Positions 17,328 to 28,000 of a stretch of 46,580 nucleotides of DNA are shown in pieces. Under the pieces are notes generated by a model. The model did no database searches and was not told where the DNA came from. It was given only the letters and a program-made list of their open reading frames with translations. This stretch comes from Olivibacter sitiensis DSM 17696 (GTDB lineage Bacteria; Bacteroidota; Bacteroidia; Sphingobacteriales; Sphingobacteriaceae): positions 1 to 46,580 of the forward strand of contig NZ_ATZA01000047.1 in assembly GCF_000427965.1 (NCBI RefSeq), written 5' to 3'. Each line of letters opens with the position of its first letter. Positions within the stretch are counted from its first letter, which is position 1. The position numbers and the translations under genes are program-made.

Positions 17328-19379
17328 ATGATGAAAACTTCTTTCCTGTTTTGCTTTGTTAGTGTGCTATCCCTTTCGGTTGCTTGCCAAAACAGTACAT
17401 CTGTGGAGGTTGTGGGGCGAACGGATACGTCCAAGGTAAATCCATATTATGTTCAAAATAAGGCACCCCTTAAGTCAGCCTATTTTTTGAAACTCCCGGT
17501 TGGCAGCATACAAGCCAAAGGATGGCTTCGCAAGTACCTGGAGCTGCAACGAGATGGGCTTACCGGGCACCTTGGCGAAATCAGTGCGTGGCTGGCCAAA
17601 GAAAACAATGCGTGGCTCAGCAAGGACGGAAGCGGCGATCACGGTTGGGAGGAGGTACCCTACTGGCTGAAAGGTTACGGAAACCTGGGCTATATCCTGC
17701 AGGACTCCTCCATTATCAAAAACGCAAAAACATGGCTAGATGCTGCCTTGAATAGTCAGCGGGACGATGGCTATTTTGGTCCTCTGATCTTGAAAAATGG
17801 TAAGCCCGATCTCTGGGGAAATATGATCATGCTTTGGTGCCTACAATCTTATTTTGAGCACAGCCAAGATGAAAGGGTACTGCCATTTATGGAAAAATAT
17901 TTTAGGTGGCAGGCCCAACTGCCCGATAGCCTGTTTCTGAAAGATTACTGGGAAAATAGTCGCGGTGGCGACAATCTGTACAGCATCTATTGGCTCTACA
18001 ACCGCACGGAAGGAAACGACTGGCTACTGGAGCTGGCCGAAAAAACGCATCGTAATACAGCCGACTGGCGCCAACAAGACAACTTACCCAATTGGCATAA
18101 CGTAAATATTGCACAATGTTTCCGCGAGCCTGCAACTTATTACTTACAAAGTGGGGATAAGGACGACCTGCAAGCAACTTATCGCAATTTTGAGTTCATC
18201 CGCGAAAAATATGGACAGGTGCCAGGTGGTATGTTTGGTGCCGATGAAAATGCCAGAGAGGGGTTTACGGATCCTAGGCAGGGAGTGGAAACCTGCGGTA
18301 TGGTAGAGCAAATGGCTTCGGATGAACTGTTAATGGCTTTTACAGGCGACCCCTTCTGGGCCGACCATGCCGAAGAAATAGCTTTCAATACTTATCCCGC
18401 AGCGGTGATGCCCGACTTTAAAGCACTACGTTATATCACCAGTCCGAATATGACTATCAGCGATAGCAAAAACCATCATCCAGGGATTGATAACAATGGC
18501 CCCTTCCTAATGATGAATCCATTCAGCTCCCGTTGCTGTCAGCACAATCACGCCCAGGGATGGCCTTATTATGCCGAACATTTGTTTATGGCTACGCCCG
18601 ATCAAGGGCTTGCCGCTTTGCTGTATGCAGAAGCCGATGTGGAAGCGCTGGTAGGCGAGGAAGGACAAGCTGTGCAGATATCGGCCAGGGGACATTACCC
18701 CTTCGATGAGCGAATGAGCTATACGATCCAAACGGCATCAGAGGTGAATTTCCCTTACTATATGCGCATTCCGCTGTGGTGTGAACAAGCCGAGATATCG
18801 GTGAATGGGGAGCAATTGAAAGGCGATTTTAAAGGAGGGACTTATGCCAAGATCACGCGTGACTGGAAAGATGGCGATGAAATAAGCATTTACCTTCCGA
18901 TGAAGCTGCATACCAAAAAATGGGTGGAAAACAAAAATAGCTTGAGCGTGCAACGAGGCCCGCTGACCTACTCGCTGAAAATAGAAGAGGAATACCGCAA
19001 GGCCGACAGTAAAAAATCGGCTATCGGTGATTCCAAATGGCAAAAGGATGCCGACCCGGAAAAATGGCCTTCTTTTGAGATTTTCCCCGCTTCTGCCTGG
19101 AATTATGCCTTGGTGGAACCAAACGGGAAGCTGGAAGATACGTTTGAGGTAATAAAGAAAACTTGGCCCGCCGATGACTTCCCTTTTACGCTTGGCCAAG
19201 TGCCCATTGAAATAAAGGCCAAGGCCAAGCGGGTGGAAAATTGGAATATAGACCAGTATGGCCTGACGGCCGTTTTGCCAGAAAGCCCATTGAACCTGGA
19301 TGAAAAAGAGGAAATAGTGACGCTGATTCCCATGGGAGCAGCACGCTTAAGAATTTCGGCTTTTCCGACAACAAAATAG
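17328..19379 (+). CDS. GH127-family (DUF1680) beta-L-arabinofuranosidase-like lipoprotein
   Basis: Starts at ATG 17328 or the adjacent ATG 17331; the frame also has a TTG just before. About 683 residues with a lipoprotein signal (SLSVAC). The (alpha/alpha)6-barrel family signature is present: ETCGMVEQMASDELL (Glu and Cys near 321 and 323) and RCCQHN (Cys pair near 403-404), matching the Glu-Cys and Cys-Cys positions that hold zinc and the cysteine nucleophile in the characterised Bifidobacterium GH127 enzyme. A candidate acid/base Glu is in FGADEN. GH127 members release beta-L-arabinofuranose, but some cleave other sugars of pectin, so exact specificity is inferred. Located 10 bases after the DUF3823 gene. 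Confidence 0.88.
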   Translation: MMKTSFLFCFVSVLSLSVACQNSTSVEVVGRTDTSKVNPYYVQNKAPLKSAYFLKLPVGSIQAKGWLRKYLELQRDGLTGHLGEISAWLAKENNAWLSKDGSGDHGWEEVPYWLKGYGNLGYILQDSSIIKNAKTWLDAALNSQRDDGYFGPLILKNGKPDLWGNMIMLWCLQSYFEHSQDERVLPFMEKYFRWQAQLPDSLFLKDYWENSRGGDNLYSIYWLYNRTEGNDWLLELAEKTHRNTADWRQQDNLPNWHNVNIAQCFREPATYYLQSGDKDDLQATYRNFEFIREKYGQVPGGMFGADENAREGFTDPRQGVETCGMVEQMASDELLMAFTGDPFWADHAEEIAFNTYPAAVMPDFKALRYITSPNMTISDSKNHHPGIDNNGPFLMMNPFSSRCCQHNHAQGWPYYAEHLFMATPDQGLAALLYAEADVEALVGEEGQAVQISARGHYPFDERMSYTIQTASEVNFPYYMRIPLWCEQAEISVNGEQLKGDFKGGTYAKITRDWKDGDEISIYLPMKLHTKKWVENKNSLSVQRGPLTYSLKIEEEYRKADSKKSAIGDSKWQKDADPEKWPSFEIFPASAWNYALVEPNGKLEDTFEVIKKTWPADDFPFTLGQVPIEIKAKAKRVENWNIDQYGLTAVLPESPLNLDEKEEIVTLIPMGAARLRISAFPTTK

Positions 19380-19460
19380 CTGTTTGTAAATAAAACAATT
19401 TCGACAAGCTATGATATGAGAGGTGAAGTAAATCAAAATTAAACAAATAGATATAAGAAT

Positions 19461-21959
19461 ATGCGCAGACACTCCTTTATTGCTTATTTATTAGTTGGTG
19501 CGGGCCTGCTTTCCGCTTGTGGTAACGGTAAAACTACCGGCACCAAAAGCGGTGATAGAGAAACAAGCCTCCGTGCACCCGCCTATCCATTGATCACTCA
19601 CGATCCTTATTTCAGTATCTGGTCATTTGGCGATACCTTAAACACCCAATCTACCAAGCATTGGACCGGAACAGATCAGGCGATTACTGCCTTGTTGCGG
19701 GTGGACGAGGAACTCTACCAAATTGCCGGAAAAGCGATCACCCAGATGGAAGAATGGGTGCCCACTGCACAGAAGGAAAGTTATCAGGTTCGCTATTCCT
19801 ATACCAAACCAGCAGCGGGATGGGAGAAGCCAGACTATTCCGATCAATCTTGGAAAATGGGAACGGCTCCCTTTGGTGACAATTCGGTTGATAACCCCAT
19901 CAAGCCGGCTTCTTTGTACGACAAAGAAATCTGGTACCGTAGGGAATTTGACTGGAACGATAAGCAAGCAGAAGATCTAAAGCTGTTAATCAGCCACGAC
20001 GATGCGGTGGAGGTTTTTATCAATGGGGTGCCCGTGTATCGGGATGAGAACTTTATTCTCGACTATGCTTTTGTTCCACTGCCTGCAGCAGGCAAGGATG
20101 CGTTGCGAGAAGGAAAGAACGTGCTGGCCGTGCATTGCCGCAACGACCGAGGAGGTGCATTCATAGACGTGGGGCTGGTGAACGAGCGAAAGCTTTTTGA
20201 CACGAAGTTGGCCGAACAGAAGTCCGTGAAACTGACTGCTACGCAAACAGCATACGAGTTTGCCGCAGGGCCAATAAAGGCAGGGATGATATTCACCTCG
20301 CCATTGTTGATGGATGACCTGGAGGTACTGGCAAGACCAGCTTCCTATATAAGTTTTAAAGCATCGTCTACAGATGGCGCCGAGCATGACGTGCAGGTGT
20401 TCTTTGCCGTATCTGCTACCGTAAGTACGGACAAGCCGGGCCAACAAGTGAAGACCGAGCTACAATCAGTAAACGGACAGCTAGTTCAGTCGGTCGGCAC
20501 CCTGTCGCAAAATATCCTTGGAAAAAAAGGCGACAACGTGCGTATTGATTGGGGCAAAGCCTATTTGGCGGCGGCACAAAAACCTACCGTAAAAGCCTTG
20601 CCGACAACGGTGGCCGCTTTGGCGGGCCTCCTGGGGAAGCAGGCATCGGATGCCGCCGTAGCTTCCGAAGGCCCCGCATCCGATAAACTGATCGGGCTGG
20701 AAATTGAGCTCGGAAAAGTTAAAGGAGAAGTGCAGGAACACGTCACATTGGCCTACGATGATGAATATAGCGTACAGTATTTTGGGGAGAACCTCCGTCC
20801 TTGGTGGCGACGGAATGGTACTTCGAACGCCCTCACCATGATCGAAGCGGCACAAAGCGATTATGATCGCTTGATGAAAGCATGTGCTGACTTCGATGAA
20901 CAATTATTTGAAGAAGCGGAAAAGGCGGGAGGTGTTAAATATGCGGAGTTATGCAATCTCGCGTACCGCCAGGCTATAGCCGCCCACAAGGTGGTGGCAA
21001 ACAAGAATGGCGAGCTATTTTTCTTCTCGAAGGAGAACTTTTCGAATGGTTCCATAGGCACGGTAGATGTGACCTATCCTTCCATGCCCTTGTTTTTACA
21101 TTATAATACCGAGCTGGCTAAAGGGCTGCTCCGCTTTATTTTTGATTATTCAGAGAGCGGTCGCTGGCAGAAACCTTTTCCTGCGCACGACGTTGGCACT
21201 TATCCTCTCGCTAATGGGCAGACATATGGCGAAGACATGCCTGTGGAAGAGGCAGGCAATATGCTCACCTTGACAGCTGCGCTCGCTGTTCGCGAAGGGA
21301 ATGCAGAATTTGCCGAGCAGCATTGGCAGACCTTAACCACTTGGACAAACTACCTGAAAGCGGAGGGAATGGACCCAGCAAATCAATTGTGTACGGATGA
21401 CTTTGCCGGTCACCTCGCGCGGAATGCCAATCTTTCCGTGAAAGCCATTATGGGTATTGCTTCTTATGCCAAGCTTGCAGAGCTGCTGAAAAAGGATGAG
21501 CTAGCGAAGGAGCACTTTCAGTTAGCTAGGGATATGGCCAAGAAATGGATGGAATTGGCCGATGATGGCGACCATTATGCATTGGCTTTTGGACAAAAAG
21601 ATACCTGGAGTCAAAAATACAACCTCATTTGGGACAAATTGCTCAAGCTCGATATTTTTCCGAAAGAGGTGGTAAAAAAGGAAATAGCCTATTATAAAAC
21701 CAAACAGGAAACATATGGACTGCCATTAGATAGCCGAAAGACCTATACGAAATCGGATTGGATTCTTTGGACCGCTACTTTAGCAGAAGACAAGGATTTC
21801 AATACGTTCGTAGATCCAGTTTGGAAATACGTCAATGAAACCAGCGACCGTATTCCCCTAAGCGATTGGCATGAAACAACTGACGGCAAATCCGTTGGTT
21901 TCCGGGCCCGTTCCGTAGTGGGAGGGTATTTTGTGAAAGTATTGGAGAAGGGAATGTGA
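19461..21959 (+). CDS. Glutaminase A-like PUL lipoprotein (DUF4964/DUF5127/DUF4965/DUF1793 type)
   Basis: An 832-residue lipoprotein (lipobox LLSAC, Cys20). N-terminal LRAPAYPLITHDPYFSIWS is typical of DUF4964. An inserted galactose-binding-like beta domain follows (WEKPDYSDQSWKMGTAPFG through FINGVPVYRDEN), then the DUF5127-like sandwich and a C-terminal (alpha/alpha)6-type region (LAYRQAIAAHKVVANKNGELFFFSKENFSNGSIGTVDVTYPS, split here as LAYRQAIAAHK and FFSKENFSNGS). The family is named after a fungal glutaminase, but its Bacteroidota members sit in PULs, so a role in glycan or glycoprotein breakdown is likely and glutaminase activity unproven. An 81-base gap separates it from the GH127 gene. 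Confidence 0.8.
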   Translation: MRRHSFIAYLLVGAGLLSACGNGKTTGTKSGDRETSLRAPAYPLITHDPYFSIWSFGDTLNTQSTKHWTGTDQAITALLRVDEELYQIAGKAITQMEEWVPTAQKESYQVRYSYTKPAAGWEKPDYSDQSWKMGTAPFGDNSVDNPIKPASLYDKEIWYRREFDWNDKQAEDLKLLISHDDAVEVFINGVPVYRDENFILDYAFVPLPAAGKDALREGKNVLAVHCRNDRGGAFIDVGLVNERKLFDTKLAEQKSVKLTATQTAYEFAAGPIKAGMIFTSPLLMDDLEVLARPASYISFKASSTDGAEHDVQVFFAVSATVSTDKPGQQVKTELQSVNGQLVQSVGTLSQNILGKKGDNVRIDWGKAYLAAAQKPTVKALPTTVAALAGLLGKQASDAAVASEGPASDKLIGLEIELGKVKGEVQEHVTLAYDDEYSVQYFGENLRPWWRRNGTSNALTMIEAAQSDYDRLMKACADFDEQLFEEAEKAGGVKYAELCNLAYRQAIAAHKVVANKNGELFFFSKENFSNGSIGTVDVTYPSMPLFLHYNTELAKGLLRFIFDYSESGRWQKPFPAHDVGTYPLANGQTYGEDMPVEEAGNMLTLTAALAVREGNAEFAEQHWQTLTTWTNYLKAEGMDPANQLCTDDFAGHLARNANLSVKAIMGIASYAKLAELLKKDELAKEHFQLARDMAKKWMELADDGDHYALAFGQKDTWSQKYNLIWDKLLKLDIFPKEVVKKEIAYYKTKQETYGLPLDSRKTYTKSDWILWTATLAEDKDFNTFVDPVWKYVNETSDRIPLSDWHETTDGKSVGFRARSVVGGYFVKVLEKGM

Positions 21960-22074
21960 ATTGGTGTTTGAGATTGAGACGAATCAACGAATGATTGAAA
22001 CAGATCGCTTTGACGGAAAGTCGGGCTTTTTGTTTCTTTGAGAGTCAGATAAGCACATGTTATAAAAATAAGTT

Positions 22075-23928
22075 ATGAAAAATAGATTTCGAAGATCCCT
22101 CAGTGCCTTGGCACTAGTTCTTACCGTAAGCGCAGTGGAAGGCCAGACCGCAAATTGGAAGCCTGTAGGAGATAAGATTAAAACACCTTGGGCCGAGCTG
22201 GTCAATCCAGGACAACCTTTGCCGGAATACCCACGCCCACATTTGCAGAGAGGCAACTGGCAGAACCTGAATGGTCTTTGGGATTATGCCATCACGCCGA
22301 TAGGGCAAGAAAGTATTCCAAGCCAGTTTCAAGGTGCGATTCTCGTGCCTTTTGCCGCCGAGTCATCGCTATCGGGAGTAGGCAAAGAGGTAGGGAAGGA
22401 ACAGGCACTTTGGTACCATAAGCAAGTCGATATCAATAAGCAGCTGACCAAAGAACAAGTGCTCCTGCATTTTGGAGCTGTCGATTGGCGCAGTGAGCTG
22501 TATGTAAACGGTCAGAAAGTAGGGCAGCATGAGGGAGGTTTCGATCCTTTCTACTTTGATATTACCCCGTTCTTGAAAAAAGGCAGCAAACAGGATATTG
22601 CTCTCCGTGTTTGGGATCCTACTGATGATGGCCCACAGCCCAGGGGCAAGCAGGTGAATAGACCCGAGGGCATCTGGTATACACCCGTTACGGGCATCTG
22701 GCAAACCGTTTGGTTGGAAGGCGTGCCCAAAACGTATATTAGCGCTACCAAGCAGACCCCTTCGGTAGACGAAAGTTCATTGCATTTTGAAGCCGAGGTG
22801 GCCAATGCACAAGCTGGCGATGAAGTTAAAGTGGAAGCGCTGGAAGGCACCACTTCGGTGGCGTCAGCCTCTTTCGCAGTGGGTGAACAGGCCAGCTTGT
22901 CTATTCCCAATGCCAAGTTATGGTCTTCAAATGCTCCTTTCCTCTATGACCTGAAAGTATCTTTGGTACGCAAAGGCAAAGTAATAGACGAAGTGAAGAG
23001 TTATTTTGCCATGCGGAAAATTTCCATGGCAAAGGATGCAAAAGGCATACAGCGCATGTTGCTGAACGATGAGTTTGTTTTTCAATACGGCCCGCTCGAT
23101 CAGGGTTGGTGGCCGGATGGGCTCTATACGGCTCCCACGGACGAAGCTTTATTGTTTGATGTCGTCAAGACTAAAGAAATGGGCTTTAACATGATCCGCA
23201 AGCACATCAAGGTGGAACCGGCACGCTGGTACCGCCATTGCGATAGCGTGGGCGTCTTGGTGTGGCAGGATATGCCCAGCGGCGACCTCGGCGGCAATCG
23301 TTGGGATAATCATCCAGGACAGATCTCTGGCTTCAACTTAGATAAAGAACGAAGTTCGGAATCTGAAGCGTACCATAAGAAGGAATGGAAAGCTATTATG
23401 GATGCATTGCACAATTTTCCGAGCATCGTGGTATGGGTGCCATTTAATGAAGCTTGGGGACAGTTCAAGACCAAGGAGATTACAGAGTGGACCATGGCCT
23501 ACGATACTTCTCGCTTGGTGAATAGTGCCAGTGGCGGAAATTTCCTGAAAGCTGGTCATATTCTCGACATTCACAACTATCCCGACCCCAGCATGCCCGA
23601 TCCTGAATTATTTGGCGATGAGCAGGTATTGGTGCTAGGCGAGTTTGGGGGGCTGGGTTTGCCTGTAGAAGGGCATACTTGGCAGGAAAAGAACAATTGG
23701 GGCTATCAGAGCTTCAAGAATAAAGAGGAACTGTTAAAGCGCTATACTCGCCTCATGGAAGACTTACAGCGTTTGATTCCTCTTGGCCTGTCGGCGGGGG
23801 TTTACACGCAGACAACGGACGTGGAAGTGGAGACGAATGGCATGTTTACCTATGATAGGAAAGAAATTAAAATACCAGAGGCCACTCTCAAAGCACTTCA
23901 CGATAAACTCTATCAGTTCAAACCCTAA
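22075..23928 (+). CDS. Glycoside hydrolase family 2 protein
   Basis: A 617-residue secreted enzyme (Sec signal to about VEGQ, residue 24). Domains in order: GH2 sugar-binding jelly roll ([20 protein letters not shown] to [14 protein letters not shown]), immunoglobulin-like domain (about 220-320), and TIM barrel. The candidate acid/base is E459 in [10 protein letters not shown] and the nucleophile E523 in [12 protein letters not shown]2 covers beta-galactosidases, beta-glucuronidases, beta-mannosidases and arabinopyranosidases; specificity cannot be fixed by reading. It is compact, lacking the C-terminal domains of large beta-galactosidases. A 115-base gap precedes it and the GH43 gene follows after six bases. 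Confidence 0.92.
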   Translation: MKNRFRRSLSALALVLTVSAVEGQTANWKPVGDKIKTPWAELVNPGQPLPEYPRPHLQRGNWQNLNGLWDYAITPIGQESIPSQFQGAILVPFAAESSLSGVGKEVGKEQALWYHKQVDINKQLTKEQVLLHFGAVDWRSELYVNGQKVGQHEGGFDPFYFDITPFLKKGSKQDIALRVWDPTDDGPQPRGKQVNRPEGIWYTPVTGIWQTVWLEGVPKTYISATKQTPSVDESSLHFEAEVANAQAGDEVKVEALEGTTSVASASFAVGEQASLSIPNAKLWSSNAPFLYDLKVSLVRKGKVIDEVKSYFAMRKISMAKDAKGIQRMLLNDEFVFQYGPLDQGWWPDGLYTAPTDEALLFDVVKTKEMGFNMIRKHIKVEPARWYRHCDSVGVLVWQDMPSGDLGGNRWDNHPGQISGFNLDKERSSESEAYHKKEWKAIMDALHNFPSIVVWVPFNEAWGQFKTKEITEWTMAYDTSRLVNSASGGNFLKAGHILDIHNYPDPSMPDPELFGDEQVLVLGEFGGLGLPVEGHTWQEKNNWGYQSFKNKEELLKRYTRLMEDLQRLIPLGLSAGVYTQTTDVEVETNGMFTYDRKEIKIPEATLKALHDKLYQFKP

Positions 23929-23934
23929 GGAAAG

Positions 23935-25035
23935 ATGGTTGTGAGCATAAGAATTTGCGCTTTACCTTTTTTATTTTTCATCTTGCAGGGTATCCTATTT
24001 GGTTCTTGTTCCACGAAATCAAAAAAGTATCTTGGAAGAGAAGATAGCACCTTGCGACAGGCCGTATACGTCAACCCGGTTTACGAACCGGTGTTGGCGG
24101 ATCCCACTGTTGTCCGGGATCCCGGGACGGGAGATTTCTTTGCCTTTGGTACGGCAGATGATTTTGGCGATGGAAAGGGACAGCGGATGATACCCGTGCT
24201 ACGATCGGCAGACCTTGTCCATTGGCAGTATCTTAAAGACGCGCTAACGAAGAAACCCACGTGGAAATCAAAGGGCGGTATCTGGGCTCCGGATGTCAAT
24301 TTCGTAAATGGGAAATTTTATCTTTACTATGCATACTCCACCTGGGGCGATCCAGACCCAGGCATTGGCCTAGCAATTGCAGACTCGCTCACGGGCGATT
24401 TCGCCGATCAGGGAAAGGTATTCCTCAGCTCGGAAGTGGATGTGCCCAATTCCATCGATCCCTGTTATTTTGAAGAGGATGACAAGAAATACCTTTTTTG
24501 GGGAAGCTTTAGCGACTTGCCTACGCAGGGAACTTATGCTGTTGAGCTGACAGCCGATGGCCGGAAAGTAAAAAGTTTGACCGATAAAACAAAGATTGCT
24601 GCAGGTGATTGGGAGGCGGTGATGATCCATAAAAAGGGAGACTATTATTATTTTTTTGGTTCGAAAGGAAGTTGCTGCGAAGGTCACGATAGCCAATACC
24701 ATGTGCTCGTAGCACGGGCTAAAACGTTGTTGGGGCCTTATCTTGACCAAGAGGGTAGGGATATTGCCGAACGAGGAAATGGAACAGTTTTGTTGAAGGG
24801 CAATGGCTATTTTGTGGGGGTGGGGCACAATGCCCAGATTATAACGGATGACGCCGGAGCGGATTGGATATTGTATCATGGATTTGACACTCGTCACGAT
24901 GGCCAATTGCCACATGGAACAAACAGAAGGGCTTTACTTCTTGATAGGCTGGAGTGGAAGGATGCTTGGCCAACAGTAATGGGACAAGGTGCTTCTAGCA
25001 CGGAGCAGCCTGCACCTACTATAAGGCAAAAGTAA
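23935..25035 (+). CDS. Glycoside hydrolase family 43 lipoprotein
   Basis: A 366-residue five-bladed beta-propeller enzyme with lipobox LFGSC (Cys25). The three GH43 acidic residues are visible: D56 (VLADPTVV, base), D175 (PNSIDPCYF, pKa modulator) and E227 (GDWEAVMI, acid). The WAPD motif (117-120) also fits. GH43 enzymes are mostly alpha-L-arabinofuranosidases, endo-arabinanases or beta-xylosidases; with a neighbouring GH127 an arabinose-containing substrate is likely. It begins six bases after the GH2 gene, and the regulator gene follows after 51 bases with its own promoter. Confidence 0.92.
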   Translation: MVVSIRICALPFLFFILQGILFGSCSTKSKKYLGREDSTLRQAVYVNPVYEPVLADPTVVRDPGTGDFFAFGTADDFGDGKGQRMIPVLRSADLVHWQYLKDALTKKPTWKSKGGIWAPDVNFVNGKFYLYYAYSTWGDPDPGIGLAIADSLTGDFADQGKVFLSSEVDVPNSIDPCYFEEDDKKYLFWGSFSDLPTQGTYAVELTADGRKVKSLTDKTKIAAGDWEAVMIHKKGDYYYFFGSKGSCCEGHDSQYHVLVARAKTLLGPYLDQEGRDIAERGNGTVLLKGNGYFVGVGHNAQIITDDAGADWILYHGFDTRHDGQLPHGTNRRALLLDRLEWKDAWPTVMGQGASSTEQPAPTIRQK

Positions 25036-25046
25036 GATCTTATCTA

Positions 25047-25076
25047 TTGCCTAGCCACGGAAAATCAGTATGTTTG
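25047..25076 (+). promoter_or_regulatory. Promoter of the PUL sensor kinase gene
   Basis: TTG at 25047-25049, a 19-base spacer, then TATGTTTG at 25069-25076: an exact match to TTG-N19-TAnnTTTG. It ends ten bases before the ATG, giving the regulator expression independent of the PUL operon. Confidence 0.65.
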
Positions 25077-25086
25077 ATGCTGAATT

Positions 25087-28000
25087 ATGATAAAAAAAGC
25101 ATTTTGTTTATTGGTGCTTTGGCTGGCTTGGGCCGAGATGATTGCCCAGCCCCATTACTTCAAACATTATCAGGTAGAGCAGGGGCTTTCTAATAACGCC
25201 GTCATTTGCATTATCCAGGATAGCAAGGGGTTTATGTGGTTTGGTACCAGGGATGGTCTCAATCGTTTCGATGGTTATACATTTAAGAGCTTTAGGCATG
25301 ATACATATGATAATAATAGCCTAGGCAATAATTTTGTACATAGTTTATACGAGGATCGAGATGGGATGATTTGGACGGGGACCGATCAAGGAATCTATGT
25401 ATATGACCCAAGGAACGATCGTTTTAGCCATTTTCCCTATCAGCAGAACAAAGAAGTGCTATTGATAGTCGGCGATGACAAGGATAATATCTGGTTTCTG
25501 GGCGATTTCGATCTATACTGTTTCAATAGGAAGTCAAAATCTTTGCAGGAATTTGGAGAACTAGGGTTTCATGGCCTTAGGGGCATTCTCGTACACAACG
25601 ATGTGGTTTGGGGCGGTAGTGTAGATGGCAAGCTTATCAAATATGATAGTGGAACGAATAAAAAGAAGGTTTTCGATCTTTTTGATCATTCAGCACCGGC
25701 CATCTCCAAATCTGTCACAACTATGGCAATAGATAGCAACGGAAGCAGGCTTTTAATAGGTACATCTTCCCAAGGATTGAAAGCATTTCATATAATGAAA
25801 GAAACCTATCGGGATGTACTAACGAGCACATCTACCGGGGAGCCCTTGTTTGTTCGCGATATAAAACAAATAGGGAAAGACTATTGGTTGGCTTCTGAAG
25901 CAGGGGTGTTTGTCCTATCGGATATTGAAACATCGGCTTACCAACGCTTACAGCAACAACATGGTAATCCTTGGGCTATATCGGACAATGCCGTGTACGC
26001 AATATGGGAAGATGTCGAGTCGGGAATTTGGATAGGAACTTGGTTTGGAGGCATCAATTACTATCATCCTCAGCATGATTTTTTCGAGAAGTTTTTCCCA
26101 ATTGCCGGCAAGCCAAGTATCTCGGGCAATGCCGTGCGTGAGATAACAAGTGACCGCAATGGCACGCTATGGATAGGAACGGAAAATGGAGGCCTAAACC
26201 GCTTTAATCCTCAAGATAACTCCTTTAAATCCTATTTACCTACAAATGATAAACAGGCTATAGGTAGCTACAATCTCCACGGATTGACCGTTTTGGGCGA
26301 TACCCTGCTAATAGGTACCTTTGAGCAGGGGTTGGAAATGTTTAATATTTCTACCGAAAAGGTGTTCAGGAAATTCTATGCCAAGGGTGGAGACAATGGA
26401 CTTCATAGCAATTTTGTTTATACCACACTTCGCCGAAAAAATGGTGAGGTGTTATTGGCAACTAATTTTGGTGTTTATATGTTTCGCCCAGAAACTGGTA
26501 GCTTTGAAGTGGTGAAAGCTATTCCCCACCATATTTTTTACACTTGCCTATTTGAAGATACTAAGGGATACATATGGGCCGGCACTTGGCGTGATGGTTT
26601 GTATTACTATCATCCTAAAACTGGCGAAAAAGGTTTTTTTGCTGCGAAAAACGATGGAAAGGGCTTGCCCAGCAACCGGGTTACCTATATTCAGGAAGAT
26701 CGTCAGCAAACTGTTTGGGTAGGTACAGAAGAAGGTCTTTGCTGTTATGACGCTACCGAGCGGGTCTTTCGACAAATTAACTTCAAGTCATTGGGCAAAA
26801 GCTTATTGGTTTGCGCCATCCTGGAAGATGACTATGGGAAACTGTGGGTTAGCACATCCAATGGCTTGATACAATTTGATCCCCAAAATGGAAACAGCAG
26901 GTTGTTCACTACTGCTCATGGTTTGTTGAGCAATCAGTTTAACTACAATGCGGCTTATAAATCAACAGATGGAACGCTCTACTTTGGAACGGTAAAGGGC
27001 TTAGTGCGATTTCATCCTAAGAAAATGCCTTTGAAGCAAGTTTCTGCTCCAATCTACATTACCGGAATGCAGGTTTACAATCGAGAATTGGCCATCGGTC
27101 CCGGCAAATACGACTTAAAGAAATCAATTTCTTACACCGATTCCTTGGTACTTCCCTATAATCGATCTACTATTAGCATTGATTTCTCTACACTAAGTTA
27201 TATATCGCCGGAAAGGAACGAATATGCCTATAAACTGGAGGGGCTCGATCAAAAATGGACACACATCACTGCAAACAGAAAAGCATATTTTACTGAACTT
27301 CCTGCTGGGAAATATCAATTTCGAGTGGCCGCTGTAAATAGTGCTGGAAAGCGCTTAGGTCCAGAGAAGACCTTGTTTCTTCAAATATTGCCGGCTCCAT
27401 GGGCCAGTCCTATGGCTCGTGTTTTTTACTTTGTCTTGGGGGTGTGCTTGCTGACTTTTTTTGTCCGCAATTACCATCGTCGCCAAAAGGAGAAACACGA
27501 GATAAGGCTGGAACAGTTGGCGCATCGCAAAGAGGAGGAAATGTACCATGCTAAAATTGCTTTTTTTACACAGGTAGCCCACGAGATAAGAACTCCTCTG
27601 ACGCTTATTAAGGCGCCTATGGAAAAGGTGTTGAAGAAAGTAGATGAAGTGCCCAGTATCAAAAAAAATCTACTGATCATGCAACGGAATACCGAAAGGT
27701 TGCTGCAACTTGCGGGGCAGTTGTTGGATTTTAGAAAGACCGAGATCAAGGGGCTTCAGTTGAATTACCAACAAGTGCAGCTCATTCCTTTTTTAAAGCA
27801 AGTACTGGGGGGCATAAGGCCCACCTTAACTGAAGCAAAACTGAGGCTATCATACCATCTGCCGAAAGAAGAAATAGTTGTCTGTGTGGATTTAGATGCG
27901 CTTGATAAGATGGTGAGCAATTTGATGAGCAATGCCATTAAATATGCCAAGTCAGAAGTGGTGCTTTCCCTGGAACAATCGACAAATTGCTTTTTGCTTC

